A stretch of 64,000 bases of DNA from Verrucomicrobiia bacterium (GTDB taxonomy: Bacteria > Verrucomicrobiota > Verrucomicrobiia > Palsa-1439). The stretch spans positions 108,784 through 172,783 of the forward strand of contig DATLVI010000010.1 in assembly GCA_035577545.1 (NCBI GenBank). The letters run 5' to 3'. Below, one piece after another: positions 55,748 to 64,000 of the stretch (position 1 is its first letter; each line of letters begins with the position of its first letter). Made by a program: the position numbers and the translations under genes. Below the pieces are notes generated by a model that saw only the letters and a program-made list of their open reading frames with translations, made no database searches and had not been told where the DNA came from.

Positions 55748-58700
55748 ATGACCAATCACCCATCACGTGAAGATCCGGATGTGACCGTCAAATCTTCTCC
55801 CTCGACCGACCTGCCAATGGTCGTGCCGATCACCGAAAAGCCCGGGGACCGTATTGGTCGCTACAAGCTGCTGGAGCGAATCGGCGAAGGCGGTTGCGGC
55901 GTGGTCTATGTCGCCGAACAAACCGAGCCGGTCCGCCGCCGAGTGGCGCTCAAGGTCATCAAGCTCGGAATGGACACCAAACAGGTCATCGCCCGCTTCG
56001 AGGCGGAACGGCAGGCGCTGGCGATGATGGACCATCCGAACATCGCCAAAGTCCTCGATGCCGGCGCGACTGACACCGGCCGGCCATTCTTCGTCATGGA
56101 ACTGGTGCGCGGCGTGCCGATCACCGAGTATTGCGACCAGAACAATCTGTCCACGCATCAACGGCTCGACCTGTTCATCAAGGTCTGCCAGGCGATCCAG
56201 CACGCCCACCAAAAGGGCATCATCCACCGCGACATCAAGCCGTCGAACATCCTTGTCACCTTGCACGACGGCGTGCCGGTGCCGAAGGTCATCGACTTCG
56301 GCATCGCCAAGGCGACGGAAGGCCGTTTGACGGACGCGACGGTCTATACGCAACTACACCAGTTCATCGGCACGCCGGCGTATATGAGTCCGGAACAGGC
56401 GGAGATGAGCGGCTTGGATATTGATACGCGCAGCGACATCTACAGCCTCGGCGTATTGCTCTACGAATTGTTGGCCGGCAGCACCCCGTTTGACGCGAAT
56501 GAATTGATGTCGCGGGGCATTGACGCGATGCGGAAGACGATTCGCGAGCAGGAGCCGATGCGGCCCAGCAACCGCTTCGCGACGCTCCAGGGCGAGGAAC
56601 TGACGACCACCGCCCGGCGCCGTTCCACCGACACCTCGAAGCTGGTGCACCAACTCCGGGGCGATCTGGACTGGATCGTGATGAAGTGTTTGGAGAAGGA
56701 CCGCACGCGCCGGTACGAGACGGCCAACGGGCTGGCCGCCGATCTGAAGCGGCATTTGGACAACGAGCCGGTCGTGGCCCGCCCGCCCAGCGCGGCTTAC
56801 AAGTTTCAAAAGGCGTTTCGCCGCAACAAATTGGTATTTGCCGCTACGACGGCCGTAACGGTCGCCTTGGTGCTGGGCATTATCGCAAGCACCTGGCAGT
56901 CGGTGCGGGCAACTCGTGCAAAGCAGGAGGCCCTGTCTGCCCAGGCGCGTGAGGCAAGCCAGCGTCAAAAGGCCGAACTGGAGACCGCGAGGGCGGAAGA
57001 GGCCAGGAAGATTGCCGACCGCGAAACGATCCGCGCCCAACGAACCGCCGCACAGGCGGATGCCCGCTATCTGCTCCAGCAACGGTTGCTTCCTGCCGCG
57101 CTCGGCAAGGCGACCGAAGCCTTCAAACTTGGCGGCGAGTGGGAGGATGGTCTGCTCATTCACAATATTGCTTCCGCCGCCCGCGAACACTGGGTGTTCT
57201 CCGCACGGGTCCCACTGAACGAGCCGGCGACCCTGGCCTGCGTGGTCAGGACTCAAAACGGCTCCTGCCTGGTCGTGTCCGTTGCGGGCGGCCTCCGCGC
57301 ACTGGATGCGCGGACCGGCGCCATCCTTGGCTCTGCGAGGCTTGAGCAAAGCGTCCATTATCTTTTCCCGGGGCCGGATTCCAACTCTGTCGTGGCCGTT
57401 TCCGATCTGGCGGTTTCCCTTCTGTCCCTGCCGGCGTTCACCGTCATGGCAAGCAAGCCCCTGCAGAATCCGGTTTCATGCGTTGCCACCAAGGGCAAAA
57501 ACCTATTGCTGGTGCTCCGTGGCGGAGATGTGTTACTCGACGACCTGCACACCCTCACCGAGCTTGACTCCTTTAATTGGAACCAGAACCCCACAGCTCA
57601 AAAGCTACCCGTCCCGCATCAGGCCTGTATTTCGCCTGATGGCAATATCATACTGCTGCACGGGGGAACCTGGAAGGATCCCGTGCTCGTCTGGGATCGC
57701 CGTCATGACCCCGCAACCTTCAACGCAAAACAGATGGGCCTGACGGATTTCCAATTCTATGACGCCACTCACTTTGCCGCATGGTTCACTACCAGTGGAG
57801 AATCAGATACCCGCAGCCGGATTCTCTTGTACGATGCAGGGCAGACCCCCGTCGAGATCGCCTCGCAATCGATTGCCAATGATGACCTCAAGTTCGGCGT
57901 TCAAATCCAGGCGTGGAGCTCGAAACAGTGGGGCACGACCATTGACTTCCCAATTCTCGGGCTGGTGGGAACTTCGGGCTTGGTCGTAAAAGGGATGGGT
58001 TCCCCGCCCGATGATTTCACCATCGGCGACCGCTTCGACAATCTGCTGCCCACCGAGGCCGATCCGCCGGGGTTTCTTGCCGCCGACCTCGCCCATGACA
58101 CCCTGGCGCTTCGCAACCGCAACGATGTGCTCATCTTCCAAAAAAGCTGGTCCCCCTTGAACGGCAACATCCGTGACTTCTGCGCCACCGCTTGTGGCAA
58201 TGGACTTCTTTGTGTCGACTATCAATTCTCTGAAACAGCGGTGCAGCTGCTCTTCCTCCCGTTCGATCCGCGCCAACAATCGGCACGATTCAGCCTGCAA
58301 TGGCCGGCCGATGGCAAATGGCTGCCCTGGGCGATCGCCGCCACGCCCGACGCCGCCACGCTGGCTGTCATTGCCCAGGAAACCGACTCGGATGACTCGG
58401 TCAGCGCCCGCTACGGTCGAATCCGCGCGCTCATCTATCATCCCGGCAGTCTCAACACCGCTGCCTCCGCCTGGCCCATCAAAAGCGCCTTTGAAATTGA
58501 TGCTCCCACGGTCACCGGTTGGTCTCCGCATCTTGCTTCACTCGACCCCGATGCCCGCGCGCTGCTTTACTGGAGTTCGGCTGACACCGTCATGCGCTAC
58601 GATCCCCGTGACGGCAAGCCCCTCGGTTCACTCGAACTCGGTCATATCACCGCGCGCTCCCGCGACGGGCGAAGAGTCGCTGCGGTTTCCCGAACAGGTC

Positions 58701-59599
58701 GGCTTTTCGTCTATGATGTTGCCTCTGGGAACACGGTTCTTGACCTGGCCGGCACGCGCCCTTCCGCGCTGTGCTTTTCCGCCGACGGCTCTCGCCTTGT
58801 GGCTGCCCAGGACGATTGGCTCACCATCTACGACGCCGTCACGGGTCAACCGCTTTCCTCGGTGCGCTCCTCGCTCAAACCTCTGGCCTACCCGTCCAAG
58901 GGAAACCGATTCCTTGCCTTTCAACCTGACACCTCGGGTACGGGTGGGTCCGTTGTCTTGGCGGATACGGCCGACGCCCGCGTTGTTGCTGTTCTCAATC
59001 GCGCCGGAAGCGCTTTTACACCCGCCTTTTTCAGCGACTCCGGCGATCAACTCGCCATGGTTCGCAACCGCTGGTACGCCGAAATCGTGCGCTCGCTCCA
59101 TCCGGACGAACTTGCCGCCGTGCTTGGTACCCGTCTTCCTGAGACTCCCGAGATCCAGCCGCTAACGCCAACCAACATCGTTACGACTGCTCCCGTGCCC
59201 GTCGTCGCGGTGGGACTTGCCTCAACCACTCATACTGACCCAAGTGCTCTTCGCGCCGAGGATATCCCGGTGCTTCTCTCGCACCTCGGCACCGAAGTCA
59301 CCGTGGAGGGACCTGTCCGCGATGTCATGTTCACCGCCGCCGGCAATGCCATGGATATCGAGTTTGCCGGTCCTGATGACCGTGCGCTCCTCATCTGGGT
59401 GCCGCCGGCTACCTATTCGAAACTTATAGCGGTTCTGGGCCAGAACCCCAACCGGATGCTCAACGACCACACGGTCCGGGTCACCGGACACCTTGCCAAA
59501 TACGGCGGTTACCGCGCCGCTTGGAAGGAACGCATTCAGATCACGCTCGACGACCCGTCCAAACTCCTGCTGGTCGCCCCAGCCGCTCAATCCAACTAA
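55748..59599 (+). CDS. Receptor-like Ser/Thr protein kinase with beta-propeller and OB-like C-terminus
   Basis: The 1283-residue protein starts at 55748; an earlier start at 55631 gives a chance extension. The kinase domain (about 38-340) has [15 protein letters not shown], lysine 69 in [18 protein letters not shown] (D162), DFGIAKA (D183) and [11 protein letters not shown] membrane helix follows (about 362-383), then a charged coiled coil (385-450). Residues 480-1160 show repeated beta strands suggestive of a propeller. The final 100 residues ([14 protein letters not shown] through [16 protein letters not shown]) resemble an OB-fold. The domain order is unusual. It diverges from the S53 gene. 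Confidence 0.9.
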   Translation: MTNHPSREDPDVTVKSSPSTDLPMVVPITEKPGDRIGRYKLLERIGEGGCGVVYVAEQTEPVRRRVALKVIKLGMDTKQVIARFEAERQALAMMDHPNIAKVLDAGATDTGRPFFVMELVRGVPITEYCDQNNLSTHQRLDLFIKVCQAIQHAHQKGIIHRDIKPSNILVTLHDGVPVPKVIDFGIAKATEGRLTDATVYTQLHQFIGTPAYMSPEQAEMSGLDIDTRSDIYSLGVLLYELLAGSTPFDANELMSRGIDAMRKTIREQEPMRPSNRFATLQGEELTTTARRRSTDTSKLVHQLRGDLDWIVMKCLEKDRTRRYETANGLAADLKRHLDNEPVVARPPSAAYKFQKAFRRNKLVFAATTAVTVALVLGIIASTWQSVRATRAKQEALSAQAREASQRQKAELETARAEEARKIADRETIRAQRTAAQADARYLLQQRLLPAALGKATEAFKLGGEWEDGLLIHNIASAAREHWVFSARVPLNEPATLACVVRTQNGSCLVVSVAGGLRALDARTGAILGSARLEQSVHYLFPGPDSNSVVAVSDLAVSLLSLPAFTVMASKPLQNPVSCVATKGKNLLLVLRGGDVLLDDLHTLTELDSFNWNQNPTAQKLPVPHQACISPDGNIILLHGGTWKDPVLVWDRRHDPATFNAKQMGLTDFQFYDATHFAAWFTTSGESDTRSRILLYDAGQTPVEIASQSIANDDLKFGVQIQAWSSKQWGTTIDFPILGLVGTSGLVVKGMGSPPDDFTIGDRFDNLLPTEADPPGFLAADLAHDTLALRNRNDVLIFQKSWSPLNGNIRDFCATACGNGLLCVDYQFSETAVQLLFLPFDPRQQSARFSLQWPADGKWLPWAIAATPDAATLAVIAQETDSDDSVSARYGRIRALIYHPGSLNTAASAWPIKSAFEIDAPTVTGWSPHLASLDPDARALLYWSSADTVMRYDPRDGKPLGSLELGHITARSRDGRRVAAVSRTGRLFVYDVASGNTVLDLAGTRPSALCFSADGSRLVAAQDDWLTIYDAVTGQPLSSVRSSLKPLAYPSKGNRFLAFQPDTSGTGGSVVLADTADARVVAVLNRAGSAFTPAFFSDSGDQLAMVRNRWYAEIVRSLHPDELAAVLGTRLPETPEIQPLTPTNIVTTAPVPVVAVGLASTTHTDPSALRAEDIPVLLSHLGTEVTVEGPVRDVMFTAAGNAMDIEFAGPDDRALLIWVPPATYSKLIAVLGQNPNRMLNDHTVRVTGHLAKYGGYRAAWKERIQITLDDPSKLLLVAPAAQSN

Positions 59600-59975
59600 C
59601 CCAGATATTATCCGTACTTTGTAGAAACACGGGCTCACCCAACCAAGGTCGCCAACTGGAAGAAGAAGCTCGAAGCGACGGCCACACCGTGAGGAATGAC
59701 GACCTAGGGAAGTTTCCTTAACGCGAATCGGCTACTTGGCACATTGCGTCGTGAGGACATGAGAGTAGATTAGTGTCGCAACGGCTGAGCAGCGTGTTCT
59801 GACAAAGCGCGCTCCTAACAAGGCCGCATGGGGATGAACATCAAACGCTGCGACAGCCGTTGCTTTTTGCCGCGAAAACTACATCGCGGCGTCTCGAGGA
59901 CTCGGCTTTGTAGCGAAAGCTACGTCGTGGCTTCTCGCGGAGACGGCTGTGGAGGGCGGCTTTGTGAGCTGAATG
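59600..59975. other. Intergenic region with a possible IS3 relic and repeats
   Basis: A frame from about 59618 reads RAHPTKVANWKKKLEATATP and then stops; this resembles the helix-turn-helix segment of IS3-type OrfA (usually GVHPTQV...WKK) but is too short to be sure. Two imperfect 41-base tandem units at 59872-59912 and 59913-59953 share 32 of 41 positions. Inside, GTAGC-GAAA-GCTAC (59910-59923) is a stable GNRA-loop hairpin. No complete gene was seen. Confidence 0.5.
59872..59953 (+). repeat. Imperfect 41-base tandem duplication
   Basis: Unit 1 is 59872-59912 and unit 2 is 59913-59953. Both start GCGAAA and contain CTAC-TCG-GGC and TCTCG-GGA blocks, ending CGGCT-TG. They differ at nine positions. 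A GAAA-tetraloop hairpin crosses the junction. Confidence 0.65.
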
Positions 59976-60464
59976 TCAGTTGCCAAATGGGATGATGAAC
60001 CGCAACGCCAAACGCGGCTTTTTGCCGGCCTCTTCCTGATCGAGACCGAGCTTTACATGCGGGTCGTCAGGCTCGGTAGGAGAATTGGTCCCCAAGTAGT
60101 GCTGGCTTTTCTGTTCAGAGTTGATGTCAGCGTTAGTATCGGGGTTCTCCGGGAAGCGATTGGCGGCAACCACGCGTGTATCGGGGTCATAACGCTTCCA
60201 GGACCCGCTGTCTGGTGGCGGTATCTGCATCGGCTGCGCCACACACAAGGTAAGCGTCTGAGGTTTGATCTGTTCGCTGGTATAGCTCCGAATGGACTCC
60301 GTTGTAATCGTGGGGACTGACAGAAAGGCGAGAGTTGATAGTGACCCTGACCGTTGATCGGGAGCAGAAGGAACGATTGCCCAGCAGAAAAGGCACCCAA
60401 TCGCCCCCCACATAATTGTGTGCCAGTGGCCAAGGAAGCTTGGTTTGCCGGAACGATTTGCCAC
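59976..60464 (-). CDS. Unrecognised exported protein
   Basis: The 162-residue product has an uncleaved or cleaved hydrophobic segment (about residues 16-30, IMWGAIGCLFCWAIV), then a polar region with PETS-rich and DPDTRVVAAN segments and a C-terminus LALRFIIPFGN, a beta-strand-like end with a final aromatic residue followed by G-N. That end could suit an outer-membrane strand, but no family is recognised. Codon use is less GC-rich than its neighbours. Confidence 0.5.
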   Translation of the reverse strand: MANRSGKPSFLGHWHTIMWGAIGCLFCWAIVPSAPDQRSGSLSTLAFLSVPTITTESIRSYTSEQIKPQTLTLCVAQPMQIPPPDSGSWKRYDPDTRVVAANRFPENPDTNADINSEQKSQHYLGTNSPTEPDDPHVKLGLDQEEAGKKPRLALRFIIPFGN

Positions 60465-60831
60465 GAGTTCTTACTCCTTTAGCAAGATTTTCCTGTCTTC
60501 GTCGTCTCCTCAAAAATCTGGCTCACTGTTTTCCTCGGACGCTCGGTCTTACGGCAGCGAACCACGCATTGTCTCTATTAAGAATATACCTTCAAGTCGC
60601 TGGAACGCGCAATCGGAGCAACGCTGGAATTGGATTAGGATAAACACCTATTCACCACGAAGTCATCCGCCGTCGCTGAAGCTATGGCGCGACACGCTGA
60701 AGCACACGAAGGGGAAGCAGAAAGAAGAGGCGGCGACGATGTGTGAATTGCCGGGGGAGGACGGGGGGATATTTGATGTTTGTGGAGCGAAGATAAACCC
60801 GTCAAGAATACAGGTCTGACCGCATCTAGGA
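60465..60831. other. Intergenic region with one copy of a direct repeat
   Basis: No gene is convincing here. CCTATTCACCACG at 60647-60659 recurs at 61527-61539. GCGAAGATAAACCCGTCAAGAA at 60787-60808 recurs with two changes at 61591-61612. The pair therefore brackets the two small minus-strand genes that follow. A purine-rich stretch lies between them. Confidence 0.5.
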
Positions 60832-61179
60832 TTAATTGACCAGGCCCGCCAGGAGAGGTGGCAACCAAGAAGACGCTCTTCCGCGATTGGCGCAATCGGT
60901 CCTTTCGATCTCCGCCATCGAAAGGAATAGATCGACCCTGGCAGCGCTCAAGTTGAAAAAGTTGCTCATCACCTTGCGAGCACGCAAATCGCCTTTCTTA
61001 TCCCGCTTCAAGATGACGTAGTTCCAACCCGCCACGCCTTCGCCTTTGGCAATGGCACAGAGCAAGTTTCCCGATCTATTGGAGAACCACTCAACTTGTT
61101 CCACCATCAAGGTTTCCAAGGCCGGAAAAAGAGGGAGCAACTGATCGAACTCGGAACGGGGAATGGTTTTAATGCTCAT
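60832..61179 (-). CDS. Small protein of unknown function next to DUF2934
   Basis: The 115-residue product is mixed alpha/beta with FDQLLPLFPALETLMVEQVE, WFSNRSGNLLCAIAKGEGV and a helical end. It overlaps the DUF2934 gene by 11 bases and so is probably coupled with it. No family is recognised. Confidence 0.55.
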   Translation of the reverse strand: MSIKTIPRSEFDQLLPLFPALETLMVEQVEWFSNRSGNLLCAIAKGEGVAGWNYVILKRDKKGDLRARKVMSNFFNLSAARVDLFLSMAEIERTDCANRGRASSWLPPLLAGLVN

Positions 61180-61438
61180 ACTGTTGCCCAGCGTTGACCA
61201 ATTCCTCTTTCTTAAATTCCGGATTCTTTTCCGGACCGTGGATGGTGACTCTTTTCACATCCCGGCCTCGTCGATTCGATTTCCGGACCCAGACGGTCGC
61301 TTGAGTTTCAGGTTCCGGCATTTGTTTGAGCTCCCGCTCAGCCTGCAACCAGTTTTCCGTGTCTCGTCCGGGTACTCCGTGCTTCATGTAAATTTCATAA
61401 GCCCGTCGTCGGATCTGTTCTTCGGTGGGAGTTTCCAT
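61169..61438 (-). CDS. DUF2934 protein
   Basis: The 89-residue product has the DUF2934 core IRRRAYEIYMKHGVPGRD and NWLQAERELK, a short helical module found in many soil bacteria. A basic stretch (RKSNRRGRDVKRV) follows. Function is unknown. It is the first gene of a two-gene unit and is bracketed by direct repeats at 60647 and 61527. Confidence 0.85.
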   Translation of the reverse strand: METPTEEQIRRRAYEIYMKHGVPGRDTENWLQAERELKQMPEPETQATVWVRKSNRRGRDVKRVTIHGPEKNPEFKKEELVNAGQQYEH

Positions 61439-61663
61439 TGAGTCGCCTCGCTTTTGGTTGACTTTTTACTACCAAAGCAAAGGGCCGTCTATTGGCGCAA
61501 CGACTAAATCATTCGTAGGAGAAATTCCTATTCACCACGTATGGCGGACCAGAAGCCTGAACGGGAGGATTCACCGCAGGGCGATCTGGTGCGAAGATAA
61601 ATCTGTCAAGAACGTGATGGAGTGTCAGGAATCAAGCCTTGACCCCTTTACTCATCCTATCTG
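61439..61663. other. Gap with the second copy of the flanking repeat
   Basis: The second copies lie at 61527-61539 (CCTATTCACCACG, identical) and 61591-61612 (20 of 22 bases identical). The distance between the two blocks is shorter here (about 64 bases) than in the first copy (about 140). No gene was recognised. Confidence 0.5.
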
Positions 61664-63622
61664 CTACGGTACGAGACGGAGGCGGTAGTAGCGGGAGGTG
61701 AAGTTTGTGCCGGCGCCGACGTCGAGGAAGTTGGTCGTGGGGTTGACGGCGTTGGTCACCGTGAAGATGGCGACGAAGTTATTGGAATTGTAGTTGGCGC
61801 TCGGTCCGGCAGTCGTCGCTTGAAGCTCGTTTGTCTGGCCGAGAGGCGATGTCCACGTGACGCGGATGTTATTGGTCTCATTCGCGATGCCGACCACTTC
61901 CAGTGTGGCGAGGACGATGCCGTTATCGGTGAACGAGGAATGGAACATTGTCGAGCCGCCGGCCAGATCGATGGTGCCGTTGTTGACGACCGGGCCGTAG
62001 ACTTCCACCACACGGCCAGCACTGGCCTGCAGCACGCCGTTGTTGGTGATGATGCCGGTGACGGTCAGCGTCCCGCAACTGGCCAGCAGGGTGCCGCCGG
62101 GATCGATGGTGACGTTCCCGTTGATGGTGCCGCAGCCGATGAGGACCGCGTTGGAACGAATCTCCAGGTTGTTGGCGAAATTGTGGACACCGCCGTTGAT
62201 TTGGAAGGTCGCCGCGTCGGTGCCATCGCCGACGACGAAGAGCTGGTTGTTGGTCACGTAGGTGTTACCACTGGAGAGTGTGCCGGCGGCGAACGTGAAC
62301 ACGCTGTTCGCGCCGTTGGTCACGATTAGCTGTTCGACCGTCACCGAGCCGTTGCTAAGAATCAGGCTGCCTTTGCCCCCGGCCTGGCTGACGATCAACT
62401 GGCCATTTCCGGTGTTGATGGTAACCAAGCTGCCGCCGGTCACTCGAACGATGTTGTTATTGTTACTGGTGTTGTTGCCAAGGGAGGCGCCGATGACGAC
62501 CTGGGTCGCGATCACCGCGCCAACGTTGGAGACGGTCAAGGTATTGGACGAGGTATTCTGGCCGACGTACAGGGTACCGCAATTCCAAGTCGAGCCGGGG
62601 CCGGTAACCAGGACCGTGTTGCTGGAACTGGAAGTACTGCCGATAAAGCCGCTTCCACTGTGCACCGCGGCACCGTTGGAGACGATCATCTGGTTGGCTC
62701 CGCCGCTAAAATACCCGACGTTCAATTGGGCAGTGCTATTCCAGAACGAGCCCAAGCCGGTGACCAGCAGCGTGTTACTGGAACTGGTGAAGCCGACATA
62801 GCTGTCCACGTCGTGCGCCGCTCCGCCGTTGGCGATTGTCAGCTTATTCGAATAGCCACCGTCACCGACGTAATGGATAAAACTATTCCAGACCGAGCCG
62901 AGGCCCGTGATCAGCACCGAGTTCGTGGGACTGCTCCCCAGGATGCCGCTAATACTGTACACGGCGCCACCGTTGGAGATGATCATCTGATTGCCTCCGC
63001 CAGCAATAAAACTGATGTATAGGTTGGTGCAGTTCCAGACCGAACCGAGGTCAGTGATCAGCGCCGTGTTGCCGGGACTGAGGAAGCCCACATAGCCGGT
63101 GTCGTTGAAGACCGAGCCGCCGTTGGAGATCGTCAGCGAGGCGTTGGCCCCGTTGCTACCGACGATTATCTGCACCGGCTGGACCATCGTATTCGTCGCC
63201 GCGATGGCCGAGTTGTTGACCACCAGAGCGCCGTGGTTGCTGAGCGCCAGTACAGAATTGGTGCCGAGAATCCGCAACGGTGTCAGGGTACCGGCGTTGT
63301 TGAGGAACAGCGTGTTGGTCGAGTTGGCGGTTCCAGTAATGGTCAGGTTGCTGATAATCATGGCGCTGGGCGTGTTGGTTGTCGTGGCGTCGATCATCAC
63401 GGTCTTGGTGGTGGTGTTGGTGATGAAGTCAGCCGCATCCGACAGAGACGGAGCGCTGCCCGATGACCAATTCACTGGCGTTTCCCATTTACCGCTGCCG
63501 GCGAGCGTCCAGTTATTGGTGGTCAACGCCGCCCCGGCGATATTAGTAAGGAACGTCACGAGGAACAGGACGCATCCTAGTTTGCGTTGCGACCTGTATT
63601 GTAAACGCTTCAATGTCACCAT
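61664..63622 (-). CDS. Autotransporter-like secreted repeat protein
   Basis: The 652-residue product starts at ATG 63622 with a signal (about residues 14-33, LGCVLFLVTFLTNIAGAAL). It opens with a NWTLAGSGKWETPVNW motif, the usual entry to PVC autotransporter-type beta-helical passenger regions. Four tandem repeats of 49-52 residues follow, marked by LGSVWN, LGSVWN, LGSFWN and PGSTWN (residues 192, 241, 290 and 342) and LTISNGG-type strands. The tail ends with a SRYYRLRLVP strand. There is no visible beta-barrel translocator, so the protein may be anchored otherwise. Confidence 0.82.
   Translation of the reverse strand: MVTLKRLQYRSQRKLGCVLFLVTFLTNIAGAALTTNNWTLAGSGKWETPVNWSSGSAPSLSDAADFITNTTTKTVMIDATTTNTPSAMIISNLTITGTANSTNTLFLNNAGTLTPLRILGTNSVLALSNHGALVVNNSAIAATNTMVQPVQIIVGSNGANASLTISNGGSVFNDTGYVGFLSPGNTALITDLGSVWNCTNLYISFIAGGGNQMIISNGGAVYSISGILGSSPTNSVLITGLGSVWNSFIHYVGDGGYSNKLTIANGGAAHDVDSYVGFTSSSNTLLVTGLGSFWNSTAQLNVGYFSGGANQMIVSNGAAVHSGSGFIGSTSSSSNTVLVTGPGSTWNCGTLYVGQNTSSNTLTVSNVGAVIATQVVIGASLGNNTSNNNNIVRVTGGSLVTINTGNGQLIVSQAGGKGSLILSNGSVTVEQLIVTNGANSVFTFAAGTLSSGNTYVTNNQLFVVGDGTDAATFQINGGVHNFANNLEIRSNAVLIGCGTINGNVTIDPGGTLLASCGTLTVTGIITNNGVLQASAGRVVEVYGPVVNNGTIDLAGGSTMFHSSFTDNGIVLATLEVVGIANETNNIRVTWTSPLGQTNELQATTAGPSANYNSNNFVAIFTVTNAVNPTTNFLDVGAGTNFTSRYYRLRLVP
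62498..63145 (-). repeat. About 49-residue tandem protein repeats (147 bp period)
   Basis: These bases code residues 160-375 of the autotransporter-like protein. The phrase L/P-G-S-x-W-N recurs at residues 192, 241, 290 and 342, spaced 49, 49 and 52, with (Q/K)-(M/L)-(I/T)-I/V-(S/A)-NGG between. DNA copies have diverged, but the period is regular. Confidence 0.75.
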
Positions 63623-63849
63623 GACCTGCAATTCTGAAGAGACACGGGGAGGGGGAACGTGAACTGGACGCCAACCTCGATCCGCTACGACCGTTAGAGC
63701 AGACCAGAACATGGTCTGGATGTCCAGTAAATAGGGGCTTCCGTGGCTGACGGGCGAGTTATGGATAGCACTATCTATAAAGTGCGGAGGAAGACGGCGA
63801 CGGGGGGAGTGAACAGGAGAGAACTGAGGGAACAGAGAGTAATTGTGGG

Positions 63850-64000
63850 TCAGGCCGATGGGGGCTCTTGCAACAGGCCCTTTGATTTCAGGAGGGTGGT
63901 GACCTTCTCGGAATCGATGACGGTGAAGCCGATGCGGCGGCGGGTGTTGCGGAGTTTTACCACGAAGATGCGGTCGCGAAACGGTCTGCCGAAATCGCAC
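63850..64000 (-). CDS. Partial gene at window end (C-terminal 49 residues)
   Basis: Reading from the window edge, a frame with strong GC third-position bias gives DRIFVVKLRNTRRRIGFTVI (within a longer stretch), then SEKVTTLLKSKGLLQEPPSA and stop at 63850. It ends 227 bases before the autotransporter-like start and has the same strand. No family is recognised; only the C-terminus is in the window. Confidence 0.55.
   Translation of the reverse strand, partial: CDFGRPFRDRIFVVKLRNTRRRIGFTVIDSEKVTTLLKSKGLLQEPPSA

Noticed and set aside
56354..57358. 334-codon minus-strand frame over the kinase
   Set aside because: It mirrors the kinase domain with no plausible start or family.

Overview
The window looks like a chromosomal stretch of a Gram-negative, Verrucomicrobiota-like bacterium. 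It is GC-rich, with lipid A and RND outer-membrane genes and a prepilin-type protein with a pilin-like N-terminus. It also has a very long Ser/Thr kinase with a repeat domain, LamG-bearing secreted proteins ending in a FYRI-type tail, an autotransporter-like repeat protein, a TMEM175 protein and DUF2934/DUF2007 proteins. This assignment is inferred from family content; no rRNA is present to prove it. Coding density is high, and start codons often overlap the preceding stop (ATGA, GTGA, TAATG), so most blocks read as operons.

Layout. 1-2147: end of a lipid A-type acyltransferase, a family 2 glycosyltransferase, a DedA protein and tRNA-Pro(CGG). 2474-8300: a complete RND efflux operon behind a good sigma70-type promoter. 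8301-9577: a decayed GIY-YIG nuclease gene and an unrecognised protein. 9676-13332: acylphosphatase, an ABC exporter pair, an unrecognised tryptophan-rich protein and a metallophosphoesterase in one chain. 13358-15149: heptosyltransferase-like and 2OG-Fe(II) oxygenase genes on the minus strand. 15274-20660: pheS and pheT, separated by a DUF2007 gene and two tandem paralogous membrane proteins.

20661-33313 is the housekeeping core: a strong 6S RNA candidate with no annotated ORF of its own, then rarA, 5-formyl-THF cyclo-ligase, RNase Y, a YmdB-type phosphodiesterase, an amidohydrolase, an STN-like protein, bioF, bioA, a Memo-like gene and an IscA-type protein. A TPP riboswitch with an intrinsic terminator follows, then thiC and rnhA. 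33305-48497 is a mixture of oxidoreductases, pgi, membrane proteins, a PAP2 phosphatase, a prepilin-like protein, a deoxyribosyltransferase-like protein and a DCC/lipase-maturation-factor fusion.

48549-51009 is a minus-strand module of zinc-ribbon protein, LemA and M48 protease. 51180-59599 holds two giant divergent genes: a secreted S53 peptidase with two LamG domains, and a Ser/Thr kinase with a beta-propeller-like repeat region and a C-terminal OB-fold-like domain. 59600-64000 is accessory: short repeats, small minus-strand genes including a DUF2934 gene flanked by direct repeats, an autotransporter-like protein with about 49-residue repeats, and a partial gene at the edge.

The most useful non-coding results are the 6S RNA, the TPP riboswitch, the GIY-YIG pseudogene with an in-frame TGA, and several short repeat families. 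No CRISPR array, prophage or complete insertion sequence was seen. I found no convincing new defence system. The least explained loci are the membrane paralogs inside pheS-pheT and the kinase/S53 pair.
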